From the NCBI GenBank assembly GCA_039621445.1, contig CP154956.1, positions 42,804,437-42,868,436 on the forward strand: a stretch of 64,000 nt of DNA, read 5' to 3'. A program made the position numbers and the translations under genes. Origin of the DNA: Euglena gracilis. Its lineage: Eukaryota; Euglenida; Euglenophyceae; Euglenales. Of the stretch, positions 1 through 12,000 are shown in pieces; the first letter of the stretch is position 1; the number at the start of each line of letters is the position of its first letter. The notes under the pieces were generated by a model that was not told the origin of the DNA, ran no database searches, and saw only the letters and a program-made list of their open reading frames with translations.

Positions 1-530
1 CCCCCTCCCCTCCGTAGAAAGTCAAAGCCCACTTATACCCCCAAACAATAAAGCCCCCCCAGCTTGGCACAATTTTAACTGGACAGAATTTTGGATTTAA
101 TACAATGTATTGTGGGGAGCAAATTTTTCTGGGTGACCTCTACGCTGGTGCTGCCTTCATTTTGCAAAAAAAATACTGATTCCTGTTTGTGTACCTCCGA
201 GTTTTACCTTGTAGGGGCAGTTTCTGCCCAAAGTGGATCCTTTTCCAAAGTGGATTCTAATATATATTTTTTCTACTTCCGCACGAATGGCACCCTTGAA
301 GGCTTTGCATTGGGAGGGGGCTTTTTGGCGGCAAAACCAAACCCTGTTGTGGGGGACTTTACATTGGGTTGGGGAGGTCAAATAATAAACCCCTCCTTCT
401 TACTGACTTTGCCCCCTGTAAGATTTTGCTACTGATCTTTTCTAACTAAATATTTGTGTGAAATTCAATTCTTCAATTCATCAACCAAAACGTTGTGGCA
501 TTGTAGTTTGGATGATTCCTTGCGCTTGCC
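1..530. other. No gene seen; low-complexity DNA
   Basis: G/C and T homopolymer runs with a 114-codon open frame of unremarkable composition. Nothing supported. Confidence 0.4.
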
Positions 531-559
531 ACCTCCAAGCACCTCTGGTCATCCATGCC

Positions 560-1690
560 CCTAGGCCCAGCATCGCCCAGCATCGCCCAGCATCGCCTTT
601 GGAGCCCTTGAAGGTGTACCTTTTATGCCTGCTGCTTTTGCCGCTCTCGCCACTTTTGGCTACTTTTGGCTATCTTTGGTTGCTTTTTGACCACTGTGAC
701 TGCTATTTGAACACTTTTGCCCACATTTGCTGCCTTTTGACCATTTTTGACTGCTTCTTGACCACTTTTACTGCCTTTTGCCCACTTTTGCCCATTTCCA
801 ACCACCTTTGCGGCTTTTTGACCACTTTTGCTGCTTTTTGACCACTTTTGACCACTTTTGCCTGCTTTTTGACCACTTTTGACAACTTTTGCTGCTTTTT
901 GACCGCTTTTGCCCACGTTTGCTACTTTTTTGCCCACTTTTGGCCATTGTTGCTGCTTTTTGATCACTTTTGCTGTTTTTTTGACCACTTTTGTTGTTAT
1001 TTGACCACCTTTGCCCAATTTTGCCTGCTTTTTAACCACTTTTGACAACTTTTGCTGCTTTTTGACCACTTTTGCCCACGTTTGCTACTTTTTTGCCCAC
1101 TTTTGGCCATTGTTGCTGCTTTTTGATCGCTTTTGCTGCTTTTTGACCACTTTTGTTGCTATTTGACCACCTTTGCCCACTTTTGCCTGTTTCTTGACCA
1201 CTTTCTGCTTTCTGACCACTTTTGCCCCACTTTTGCCTACTTTTTGACCACTTTTTGACCACTTTTGCTGCTTTTTTTCCAGCACAAAGATGTCCTTGTC
1301 CAGCATCGGCATGTTGTCCACCATCTACATCCTGTCCAGCATCGGCATCTTCTCAGTATCTGCAACGTTGTCCGGTGTCTGCATCCACTTCATCTTGTCT
1401 AGTATCTGCTTCTTATCCAGCATCTGCATCTTGTCCAGCATCTGCATGTTGTTCAGCATTTGCATCTTGTCCAGCATCTGCACCTTGTACAGCATCGGCA
1501 CCTTGTCCAGCATCGGCATCTTATCAGTATCTGCATCTTGATCTTGTCCACCATCTGCACGTTGTCCAGTATCTGCATCCACTTCATCTTGTCCAGCATC
1601 GGCATCTTGTCTGGTATGTACATCTTGTCCAACGCCTGTATCTTGTCTAGCATCTGCATCTTGTCCAGAACCTGTCCAATATTCATCCAA
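560..1690. repeat. Composite minisatellite, copy 1
   Basis: Three blocks in order: CATCGCCCAG units, about 650 bp of imperfect TTTTTGACCACTTTTGC units, then about 400 bp of TTGTCCAGCATCTGCATC units. The same blocks with the same linker (beginning TTTGGAGCCCTTGAAGG) recur at 33.5-34.2 kb. Long Lys/Gln- or Cys/Ser-rich frames here come from the repeats. Confidence 0.85.
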
Positions 1691-2055
1691 TGGCACCCAA
1701 CCTAGCCAAAATAACCACAAAATGACCACAAAAACCCAAAATTGACCACAAAAAGCAACCAAAAAGCAACCAAAAATGACCCAAAATGCTTCAAACGACC
1801 AAGAAAAAATGCCCAAAAACGCCAAAAGATTGTGAAAAAATGACCCAAAATCACCACAAAGGCACAAAATGGCCCAAAATGCCATAAAATGCGCTCATAT
1901 TGACCCAAATTAGCCTAATATTTGCCAACTCAGTGACAAATAACCCCCAAATTAGCAAAAATTGATCCATAATGGCCAAAATGGGTGTAAGACTGGAGAA
2001 TTGTGGGGAAATTATCCCAGAAATGGGTTTAATTCTTCAAAATGTACAAAAAAAT

Positions 2056-2200
2056 GCCAGCATCGCCCAGCATCGCCCTACATCGCCCAGCATCGCCCAG
2101 CATCGGAACCCCACCTCTGGTCTCCAAAATTCCAGCATCGCCCAGCATCGCCCAGCATCGCCCAGCATCATCAGAGGTGCTTGGCCACTTCCCAATTTTC
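2056..2200. repeat. CATCGCCCAG array with shared unique linker
   Basis: CATCGCCCAG units interrupted by GGAACCCCACCTCTGG and followed by AGGTGCTTGGCC. The same order, slightly diverged, is at 34,873-34,982. Confidence 0.8.
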
Positions 2201-4450
2201 CAGAAAGAGACGCCATTTTATATGTTGTTCTTTGTGAAAGGGGTAAAAATTATTTGACAAATCCTTTTCGCCTTCCCCCGCAAAGTTGCTTGGGCGTGCA
2301 AAACTTTAAGGCACTGCAAAATTAGTTGGAGGGGGTTCACCCTATTCCCTCTTCGTTCATTGACTTGGGCATGGAGGCAATGAGCGGAGGTTTCGAAACA
2401 ACAGACCCAAAAATACCTTTAATCAAAAAATTCAATTTAGAGTTTTTAAACGTGATGCCATTCCAGGTGGACCACTGGGTTGTCTTCTGGACCTCCTCCC
2501 CTCTTTCTCCAAGGATGGACTGCCTTCCATTTCACGGTCTCCAGAAGAACATCCCTTGCCATTCCCATTCAGATCTCGGGATGAGGGGAGGACGCTCCTC
2601 CTGTGGGCTGAGGGGGTGAGCTTGGATGCCGGGTGCCAGTTGCACGAAGCGGCTGCCAGTGTTGGGCCAAAAACGCAAAGCCAGGGTAAAGCTAGATACC
2701 CCCCAACGTCGACCAAAACTGCGATGGCAGTCCGGGTTAAAGCCGACTGGGATGTATGAGAAGCCCCAGGGGTTCAACTCAGGAAATATATTTTCTGTTT
2801 TGGTGCCGGTCAAAAAAAGAAGATCTGTGAAAACTCATTTCGAAGAACTTCAATATCTTTGGAAAAACTTGAAAATGATTTTTAAACATTTTCGCCACGT
2901 GTTTTATCAGGAAATGACTCTGAAAATTCCCTCCAAAGAACAAAATCATTTGTTCAAATCAAAAAATGCACATCCATTTTCAAATCTGATTTGTTTGAAA
3001 ATACTTATTCATTATAACGTATCCCCAATGTATGAAAAAAAAACCGTTTGGAACGGCGACAAATTCCAGAAAAAATACAACAAAAATAGGCGGGTGGGGT
3101 AAGGGGGGGTAGTCCAGACCCCCCTCCCCCTGTACAAAACCAACGCTCACTTCATACCCTGGGGAGCAGGGCTGTGTGGGAATGCCTGGCGGGGGGTTGC
3201 GGTGGCCCCACCACCACAGAATCGTGCTTGGAAACTTCCTTTTGACACCGAAGGCACCGAAGGAAGACTTTGACCTGAAAATTGGCGCCGCTGTAAATGC
3301 CCTGTAAAAAGGGCAAGGTATTTTTTGTTTTACAAAACAGCAGAATGATAATTTTTCTTAAAAGCTCCTTGGTCTTCTTGTTGCTTGCAGTCTGGTCCCC
3401 CACCCCCTTGGGGGTACCCTGGATGGGGAGAGGCAGCCCACTTTTTGGGGGGGGGTCAATTTTGGGGTTCAAAAAAGTTTCGGCGCTTTGTGCCGAAAAC
3501 AAAAAGACCGAAAAAGGCCAAACCTCTGCCTCCAGCAAGGGGACCCATAAAAGACTTGGGACCCCCCCCCAAAACTCTGGTCCGGATAAAAATGACAAGA
3601 AACAAAAACACAATAAAAAATGTTGGAACCTTTTGATATTGACAATAAGTTCGATCTTCGTCTACGTGTAAAGAAATTCCTTTTGGCAAATAAAAACAAA
3701 TGGCATTCAGGCCCTTGCACATATCAAACAAATGCTCCATAAAAAGCCTCTCAAAACCCCTTCAGAGACCCCTTGAGGGTCTCTGAAGGGTAATCTTAAG
3801 AGACCTTCAAGAGAGTCCGGGGAGCAGGCTTTTGCTTAAGGACCCCCGGGGGACGGTACTGGCTAGCCACTGGAAAAAAGGACTTGCTAGACCCCCCCGG
3901 GGGGGGGGGTCCGGGGGTCCCCCCAACTGGAAATTTTTTTTCCTCCGGCGCTATGCGCCGAGGTGGAAATGAGGTTTTTAAAGGTTTTTGGCTGGTTTTG
4001 TTCCAAAAATTCCCAAAAATGGCCAAAAACGGGCATTTAGGCCATTTTTGGGGGTCCCAAAAAAAAAATTCTGGCGCTTCGCGCCGGTCACTGGAAAATT
4101 TTTTCCACTAGCTAGCCCTGCTAGCAGACCCCCCCCCCCCGGGGGGGTCTGCTAGAAATCCCACTAGCCAAAATTTGGACTAGCTGCAGTCCAGCCCCCC
4201 CCCGGGGGGGGGGGGTACTGCAATCCCTTGAGCAGAAGCCTGTTGGGGAGGGGGTTGGGGGCCTTGAGGGCCTTCCTTCTCAAAAAAAAAATCCAGCTTC
4301 TGGAGGGGGACACGCAGGAGTGGTTGGCCCCCCACCACCCATAGGTTTCTGGGCTTCCCATTCAGCCCGGAAGGGGGGGGGGCAAATTGATTGCAACCGG
4401 CCAGGGTAAACGGTGGGGGCAAAATACCCTCGTCATCAGCAAATGGCAGA
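2200..4450. other. Repeat-derived spacer
   Basis: No supported gene. An AT-rich plus frame (2,626-3,102, 158 codons) has no recognisable features. From 3,100 the DNA consists of G/C-hairpin elements, including a CTGGCTAGCCA-type element at about 3,830-4,210 with two GGCGC/GCGCC hairpins. Confidence 0.5.
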
Positions 4451-4451
4451 C

Positions 4452-5078
4452 CGTCCAGCATGAGGTCGGGGGAGCCGCGGAGTCAGAGACTCCCGATCCC
4501 CCGTTCTGTACCCAAGGTACAGGGTACATTCACAGGGCCTGGCCTGGCGCGTATCAACAGAGAACGGGCTCCGCAGGGAGCCAATCCACTGCGGCCACGC
4601 CTTTCACTGGGAGGGGGCAAAAGCTGCCAACGCATTGCAGAAAATTCGTCAAACTGTCATTTTGACCAACCTGCTGGACCCAACACTGGGAAGATCTTTC
4701 GTGATGTGCTCCTTGATGAGGCTCACCCGGACCTCCCATTGTGTTGTTTTCCAACCAGGGTTTCCGTGCCCGCTTTCCCCCATCAAAACAATTTGCACTC
4801 ATTGTTCTGCCAACCCTCCCCCCCCCACAAAACAGAAACAACTGGGAACATGGGGAATGATGGGCACAACACCGAGAAACCACATGCACCGCAACTTGCA
4901 AAGGTCTGACCAGACTGGCGATGCGGAGGCGGAGCTTCCCCCCATACGTCTGGAGGAAGCATGCCGAGGCAGGATGGGAGGGAGGGTCGCTCTGCACCGC
5001 ACATCGCCCGTCCTCGGCCAGGGCTCCTCGGGATGGGGGGACCACCACCAGCAACTGGGAGAAAAGCCGACTCTTCTG
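4452..5078 (-). CDS. Gene D: four-exon coding stretch, unrecognised
   Basis: Exons 4911-5054 (or to 5078), 4671-4732, 4566-4623 and 4452-4505 join in phase. Two introns are very short, 47 nt (4624-4670) and 60 nt (4506-4565), both GT-AG. The frame reads LLVVVPPSRGALAEDGR, then TYGGKLRLRIASLVRVSLIK across the first junction, HITKDLPSVGSS and GVAAVDWLPAEP. I do not recognise a family. The 5' part is unknown and the 3' end continues below 4,452 after a GTCTGC donor. A second open frame at 4,180-4,461 (LMLDGLPFADDEGILPPPF) competes with the last exon. Confidence 0.5.
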
Positions 5079-5429
5079 TGGCACCGTGGCCCATTCTTTC
5101 CCAACAACTTCCTTGCTTTCGAGGCACGAATGCAACGATACGGCACCTGAATGGCGAGAACCTGCCATTGGCTGCCAAAAAAGCCTCCATCTTTGGGGAT
5201 TCAACCAACGTTTCAAATTTCATGCCATTCCTCCGAGGCGGATTGCAATTGAATCTGAATGAATGGCAAATGAATGACAGATCTGGCGCAAACTCACGCG
5301 GGTCCCTGGGCACCTGCCAAGTATTATATTGCAGCCAGGCATCTTTAAGCACCAGAAAAGAGTACCAAATGCAATTAGTGGGCTGGTTCCAATTATTCTG
5401 CTGGCTGCAACTTCCACAGTTGAGCATGG

Positions 5430-5584
5430 TGGACCCGCTCAATATTCCCCGAAAATGACCAAAAATCGCGAAAAATACCAAAAATAGCACCCTTTTAAAA
5501 AATTTTCGGCGCCAAAAGCGCCGAAGAGTATATCCCACCCCACCCACCCAACCCCCCCAGGGTCCACGACTAAAAAAACCCCTG
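5430..5584 (+). mobile_element. Truncated hAT-like MITE (right end only)
   Basis: It carries the internal core (GCGAAAAATACCAAAAATAG, a GGCGCC hairpin) and the right terminus CTAAAAAAACCCCTG shared with the elements at 11.6, 20.9 and 31.5 kb. The left CAGGGG end and G-rich half are missing. Confidence 0.6.
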
Positions 5585-5640
5585 ACACACCACACACACA
5601 CACACGCGCGCGCGCGCGCGCGTGCGCGCACACACACATG
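5585..5640. repeat. CA/CG microsatellite
   Basis: An (AC)n tract passes into (CG)n and back into (CA)n, an alternating purine-pyrimidine run able to form Z-DNA. Confidence 0.9.
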
Positions 5641-5773
5641 TGCATGCATCCGCGAGCTGGTTGTCAGTGAACGCTCAGATTTGGGCTGGTGGACCTCAAG
5701 GGTTTGTTCCAGCATCCGAAAAATAAATGGGTCTGTTTGAGTACGTTTGAATAAGTTTGAGTACGTTTGAGAA

Positions 5774-6735
5774 CTGTCATAGGAAAAAATAACATCCGGA
5801 AAAAATAACATCTAAGCCGCTTTTAGATGTTATTTAGTCAGATGTTTAGTCAGATTTTTTCTTCATTTGCTCCAGAAATAAGTCGAAAATAGATAAAATG
5901 TATAAAGTGGATAGGATATGGGATGAAGAACACGAACGACTGTGACAATCATTACCAAAGGACGAGGCTGTCCATCAAGCTTGCATTCAATCCTTGCCTT
6001 TTTGAAGTAAACAATGTACGTTTCATGGGTTATGCTTTGGATACTCTCATGCCAGATGCTATTTGTTTGTGTTGGGATCACCCAGTTATTGCAATATATG
6101 CCCGACCCCCCCTCCTGGACCGGGAGGGAGTCCGACCCTCCCACCTGCCTTAAGCCCACACTGGTCAAGTGTGGGGTGTGTGGGGGGGCATTTATGGCCA
6201 GTCCCCCCCCCAGGACCCTGTCCTGTGGGGGTCCTGGGGGGGGAAACTGGCAATGACTCGTGGGGGGGTGTACCGGGGGGGGAAAAATTTTGTGCCAGAG
6301 AAATTTTGCGGCGACAAATTTCGCGGACGACAAATTTCGCGGGATTTCTTAAAAATGTCCGGAAATATTTCGCGGGATTTTTTTTCCGTGAAGCAAAAAT
6401 GGCGTGAAAGGGAATACGTGGACAAAAATTTCGTGGGATTCCTTAAAAATGCCCGGAAATATTTCGCGGGATTTGCTTCCGCGAAATTTGTCCGCGCAAA
6501 TTTTCTCTAGGGCAAAATTTTTCCCCCCCGGTAGGTAAATGTCTGGTGTGCGCTCCAGTTTTTTTGCAATGCCTTGCACTCCCTCCACCTAAACAATGGC
6601 GCAGTCCGGGTGACTGAAGCGCTGGAACTAGATAACCTTTAAGTGCCTTTTGACAAGCCTCTCTGGATGTTATTTATTCAGATGTTATTTTTCCAGACGT
6701 TATTTTTTTCCGGATGTTATTTTTTCCTATGACAG
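5774..6735. mobile_element. TIR element, Mutator-like
   Basis: Inverted termini of at least 40 bp begin CTGTCATAGGAAAAAATAAC. Flanks are ACGTTTGAGAA on both sides, a 9-11 bp candidate target duplication, though the site also lies in a GTACGTTTGA minisatellite, which weakens that. No transposase frame. Confidence 0.55.
6271..6533. mobile_element. Nested MITE with CCGGGGGG termini
   Basis: Inverted ends (CCGGGGGGGGAAAAATTTTG) flanked by TA on both sides, inside the larger element. The interior has three inverted TTCGCGGGAT motifs. Confidence 0.55.
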
Positions 6736-6739
6736 TACG

Positions 6740-8048
6740 TTTGAGAATTACTGAGTACGTTTGAGTACGTTTGAGTACGTTTGGGTGGACCCACAGGTGA
6801 GTGAGAGCAGGAAAAGAGTGACCTTGTGCATACCACACAAACCTGACCACTGATCACCTTTAAAGAAGCCCAGTGGAGAAAGTATGGTACAGCGAGACAA
6901 TAAGGAATGCTCTAGGCTTCAGGTTGTGCAGATATCCGGAACCGTGCGAAACCTGGCAACTCCATCGCTCAACAGGCTTGGTTCTACCTTGGCAGGATGG
7001 TGATGCAGTTCGTCTTGGTGCACGCACACTCCTTGGATTTGTGGTTTCATTTACAAGCATCCAGAAAAATAAAGCATCGATGAATATGAACTCTCTCCAC
7101 TCAGAACAGCAGCCTAAATTCATTACAATTCTGCTCACTTGCTGTGACCTCATCTTATCATGCTGTTGTTAGACCCAAGGGGGGGGGATGAAAATCGACC
7201 CTCAAAAAAAAAACGATGCAAAAAGACATTAAAAAACATAAAAAAGAAAATGAACACACAAAAAAAAAACTCTAGTTGTATGTAAATTCCTTTATGGGCA
7301 CTTTCTGGCAGAGAGGAGTGAGGAAAATTTTCATCTTCCACAAAAAATTTTTTTTTATCATCAACCATATTTCGATGCAATTCGATCAGATTTTGGGAAC
7401 ATGCTGATTCCAAAACTACGCAACTTGTTGGACAAAAAAATAACGAACGAAAATGAAAAAACTTTTGACAAAAAAGGTTCGGCATCAAGAAAAATTGGGA
7501 TGGCCAAAATATGGAATTTTTTCCAAATCTGGCAAAAAAAACAAACAACTTTGTGGAAAAAAAACATGCCAAAAAACGCAAATTTTGCACAAATCGAGAA
7601 AAACACAAAAAAATAGCATGTTTGTGTTCTTCCCTCTTGGACCCGAAAACAGATTATCGCTTCCTTCCCTTCTAAAACCATTTGCAGGGATGAACCCATC
7701 AAATATTTACCTTATTTTTGGGCATAACTTGCTCAATTGCAGAGAACCTCTATTTCCGCTAACTGCACTTGGACATGTGGGTGGTGTTGGACATTACTCC
7801 AATGCATGTCACACAGCGAAAATTTCAGGAGTGCACATGCCAGGGAGTTTTTTTGCTCCCTGCGGCAAACAGAGGAGGAATATACAGCAAGTTCAGACGA
7901 AAGCAAAGCGCTGTAACGTCAACTATTCTACGAATGTCTCCTCAAGCCCCCCCCATATATATACTGGGTTATACATACACATACATATATATATATATAT
8001 ACATATACATGTAAATATATACGTATATATGTATATGTATAGTATGTA

Positions 8049-8096
<48 letters not shown>

Positions 8097-8124
8097 TATA
8101 TATATATATTATATATATATATAT

Positions 8125-8173
<49 letters not shown>

Positions 8174-8186
8174 CACAAACACATAC
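6740..8186. other. No supported gene; AT-rich spacer
   Basis: The segment contains frames of poly-Lys/Phe type at 7.15-7.7 kb and moderately open frames at 6.9-7.15 kb on both strands with no clear splice context. It ends in a long TA microsatellite. Confidence 0.4.
7975..8170. repeat. TA/TACA microsatellite
   Basis: About 190 bp of (TA)n with scattered CATA and GATA interruptions; self-complementary. Confidence 0.92.
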
Positions 8187-8639
8187 CCAGGGCGTTGCTT
8201 AAAGACCCCCTGGGGGTCCAGCTCAGAGGCTGGAAAATTTGGGCTGGCTGGGAAAAGACTGCTGGCTGACCCCCCCATAGAGGTCCCAGGCTGGAGCTGG
8301 GCCCGACCAATGGCCGGGTCGGGTCTTCCAGCCACCAAAAGCTCGAAATTGCAAAAATGACCTAAAACTGCCAATTATGCAAAAAAATCGATTTTGACCC
8401 CAAAAAAATGTCCTGGACAGCTTTTTCCCAACCCATTTTTGACCCATTTTTGTCCATTCTTGGCCCATTTGTGTACTCCCCTAAAGCGAAAAATACATTA
8501 CCGTCCAGCCGCCCTTTGGGTGGCTAAAAATAAATAAATCTTGTTGATGGGGGGAGGGGGGTCTGGGGCTGGAAAAAAGGCTGCTGGCTGGCTGGACCCC
8601 CCCGGATGTGGGATCAAATTTTCTTAAGCAATCACCTGG
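8187..8639. mobile_element. hAT-like MITE, CTTAAG subfamily
   Basis: Ends CCAGGGCGTTGCTTAA and TTAAGCAATCACCTGG are inverted repeats. The interior has GGCTGGCTGG-rich segments shared with 12.4, 35.5, 41.9 and 43.1 kb. No clear target duplication. Confidence 0.5.
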
Positions 8640-8827
8640 TTATCCCTCAAGTGGAACTGGTTTGGAACTGGACACGGAAAAACCAAAACTGCAGAAAGCC
8701 ACAGAATCGGCGAAATATGCCTGCTTTTGACATTTTTTTTTAAAAAAAAACCCTGAAAAAATGAAAACTGTGTCATTGATTTTCCTGCTGAACTTCATAT
8801 TGTTTATTGTTCTCATATCTGTTGAGG

Positions 8828-9038
8828 TCAGAATATCACAAAAACACATGACCTCATCATGCACATGATGCTGCTTGAAACTGAAGGACCAGAGACAACA
8901 AAGCAATTCCAGACAAAAGAAGCCAGAATACCAGAGGCTAAACAATCCAGCGCAGATCGCATCAAATCAGATGGTGCTGGGGGTGTTGTTCGAGTCGATG
9001 CCGGCCCATCTGGTAGATCTGGAGCATCCTGTGATAAG
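8828..9038 (-). CDS. Gene C last exon candidate
   Basis: Acceptor TTCTGTTCCGCAG, in phase. It reads a Pro/Thr-rich stretch, then SDLMRSALDCLASGILASFV and a hydrophobic tail to a TGA at 8,828. A donor before the tail cannot be excluded. Confidence 0.45.
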
Positions 9039-12000
9039 CTGCGGAACAGAAAGCGCATTTTGGAAACCCCCCTTCCTCGGATTGGAGGGCGATCAAATGA
9101 GCCCCTTTTGCGACCATGAAACCACCTGACTTCAGGAGCATATGGGTTGAACCCAACCCCTCTGTGGTTCCATCCGATGCATGCAACACAATCCACCCAG
9201 GAGCCCCGTGGGATGGCAAGGCTGGCACAGGGAAGCCAGGCGAGGGAGGCACCTCTGGCTCAGGGCGCGGGGGCGCCCGGGGCCGGACGCGGGGGAGCCG
9301 AGGGGCTGCTCCCCCATGTAGTGGTGCAGGATGTGGGCGATCGGGGTCACCCCCAGCAGGGCCACGGCCGGCTTCTTGGGCTCCTTGCGGGTCACCGAGA
9401 TCCCCGGCAGCCGCCTCCCCGCCATCAGGGCCGGGGCCGGCTATCTCGGTGGTGGGGTGGCGGGCCCAACCCGGCACTCCGACCCGGCACGGTGTGGCTG
9501 GCCCGACCTGGCACTGCGCGGCCGGACCGACCCGGCACCCGCGGACCCAGCACCCGTTGCCCAGCCCACACACTGACCAGGAGCGGGGCGCACGGAGGGG
9601 GTGTGCGTTGCCGGCGGCCAAGAACGGGGACCCCCCATTTGTTCGGAAGCCGGCTGGGCTGGAGGTTGTCCACCCACCCCACGGGGTACGCCTCCTCCAC
9701 GGGGGCCGAGGGGGAGGGCTGCACCGCGATGGGGTTGGGCCGCCCTGGCCCCTTCCCTTTGATGGGTGAGGGACGGTACACTGCTTCCCCCACCCAACCA
9801 GGGGATTCAGTGAGCGAGGAGGATGGGGAGGGTGGTCAGGACCCCCCTTTTTTTGCGCAAAAAAAACTCCCGCTTTTTTTTGGAAACCGGCCCCAAAAAT
9901 TGCCGGTTTTACACGGTTTCTTTTTCTTGAAAAATCGGCCGAAGCACACACTAAAATTTCAGCTTCTCCGGAGGTTTGCGCTTCGCTGGAGAAAAATTTG
10001 TGGGGCCTGGACCATCCCCCGGTTTGAAGGGGGGAGAAGGGGGGGTGGCTGGACCCCCTCCCTCCCTGTGCGGAATCAATGCTCATTTGATACCCTGCCC
10101 CCAACGCATGGGTGGGAGAAAAACGACCCCCCCCAACGCCATAATCCCCCCAAATAATAACTCATGGGGCAATTAATTATTCAGAATTTTGGTGCAAAAA
10201 AATGGGTCCCCTACAGAAATACTCTGAAAATGCCCCCTTTTTTATATACCAAAATCAGATATCCTTTCTAAACGACAAATTGGATTTAATTTGGTTGGTC
10301 GGCTGAAAGGGGGGGGGTGTAATGGAAATAATTTGGGATACATCAAAGATTACTGATCAAAAATCCGGCTGCAAACTGATGAAAAACACACCCAAATACT
10401 CATTTATTGGAAAAAAAATATGGCATTCATTGAATACTGCTGGTTGCATGAAACTTGAGAGGAATTGATTTTTGGGGTTTGTAAACCCCCCCTCCCTCCA
10501 TATAAATCCCGTCCAGGGGGTTTGGTTTTACCGCCCGAATATAACGCCCCCCACCCAATATGAAGCCCGCCAATGTGGACTTAAGTCAAAGCAGAACAAT
10601 TTTGGGCGGATATGACAATTGTTCACCACTCACCAGGACTCGCACAACCAGGAATCGTCCATTTTGAAAACCACTTATTCTGGGGAAAATTAGAGGTACA
10701 CAAAAAAAATTGGTATAAAATTGGCATTTGACTGCAGTGAGGGCTGCCAAAATTTGGATAGACCACCCAGAAAAGCTTGACCCCCCCCAAAAAATATGCA
10801 GCCCCCCCAAAGGGGTGGGGTCGGGACCCAAAATTTCAATTTTTTTTCGTTCAAAAACACTTTTTTTTCCTTCACTTTAGAACACCAAAAAAAGTGTTTT
10901 TGAGCCGGAAAAAAATTTTCCGATGCGGACCCCCCCCCATGCCTCCCGTGGCTGGGGCCTGCCCCCCCAGCCACTTAGCCATTTTTGGGTCAAAAAGGCG
11001 AAAATTTTCGAAATTTTTTTTTTGCCCAAAACCATGTTTTTTGACCTCCCGGACCCGAAAAAAGTGTTCTTGGGCCGAAAATGAGCGTTTTTTTGACCCC
11101 CGGCCCCCCCCCCCCGTTTTGGCCGAATTCCATGGACTTTGGGTCATTTTCGGGTCAAAAAGGCGACAGAATTCAAAAAAAAATTTATTTGCCCAAAACT
11201 ATGTTTTTTTGCCTTCGGGACCCGGAAAAAGTGTTTTTGAGCGGAAAATGAGTGTTTTTTAATCCCCCGTCCCATGCCTCATGAAAAATGAGAAAATTTT
11301 TCACACCATGTTCGTTCCCCAGCAGAATGAAGCAGCAGAATGCTGAAGATCAACATCAAAAAAAAATCCAAGCAAAAAAAAAAACGATCGGGGGAACATA
11401 AACAATGCAGATTGCCCCTCCCCACAAATTCGGGGGGGGGGTGAGACATCCCTGGCCAAGGTGATGAGGGCGGCCCAAGGAAGGGGGTGATGCAGGGGTT
11501 GGGCATGTGGGGCTGGTCAGTACAGGGCAGCGGTCCCCGTCATCCCATTGCTGGCCAATGCTGAAACACCCCACGGGGGGGGGGGGGGGGCTCAACGTGA
11601 ACCCAATGAGGACACCAAAGGAGGGGGCATTTGTGGTACAGGGGTTTTTTAAGACCGGGGGGGGAGGGGGGAGGTCCCCGCCCACCACCCCACCCCCCGG
11701 GGGGGGGGCCCCCCGGGGGGGGGGGGGGTCCCGGGGGACCCACAAAAAAATCGCCGAAAAATCGCGAAAAGTGCTAAAAATAGAATTTTTTTCGGCGCCT
11801 GTGGCGCCGAAAAGTATATCCCACCCTCCTCCGGGGGGACCCCCCGGGGGGCTCGGCCGGACCGAGCCCCCTTGCCCCCCCTTCCCGCCCCCCCCCGGGG
11901 TCCACGACTAAAAAAACCCCTGTTGTGGTACCCTGAAAACCATTTGTGGTGCACCAAATTTGTGATTCACAAAATTTTTGTGAATTCATTAAAATGAATG

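Noticed and set aside
623-1262. Long Lys/Gln/Val-rich minus-strand frames
   Set aside because: They are generated by the GACCACTTTTG minisatellite; several frames and both strands are open and no splice or start context supports a gene.
1222-1885. Cys/Ser/Ile-rich and Asp-Lys-Met-rich frames
   Set aside because: Translation products of the TTGTCCAGCATCTG minisatellite, open in several frames at once.
7453-8202. 249-codon plus-strand frame
   Set aside because: Lys-rich start and a long Ile-Tyr tail encoded by the TA microsatellite; no splice or composition support.
8962-10104. 380-codon minus-strand frame
   Set aside because: It crosses a hAT-like MITE and the introns of gene C; the phase-consistent exons use other frames over most of it.
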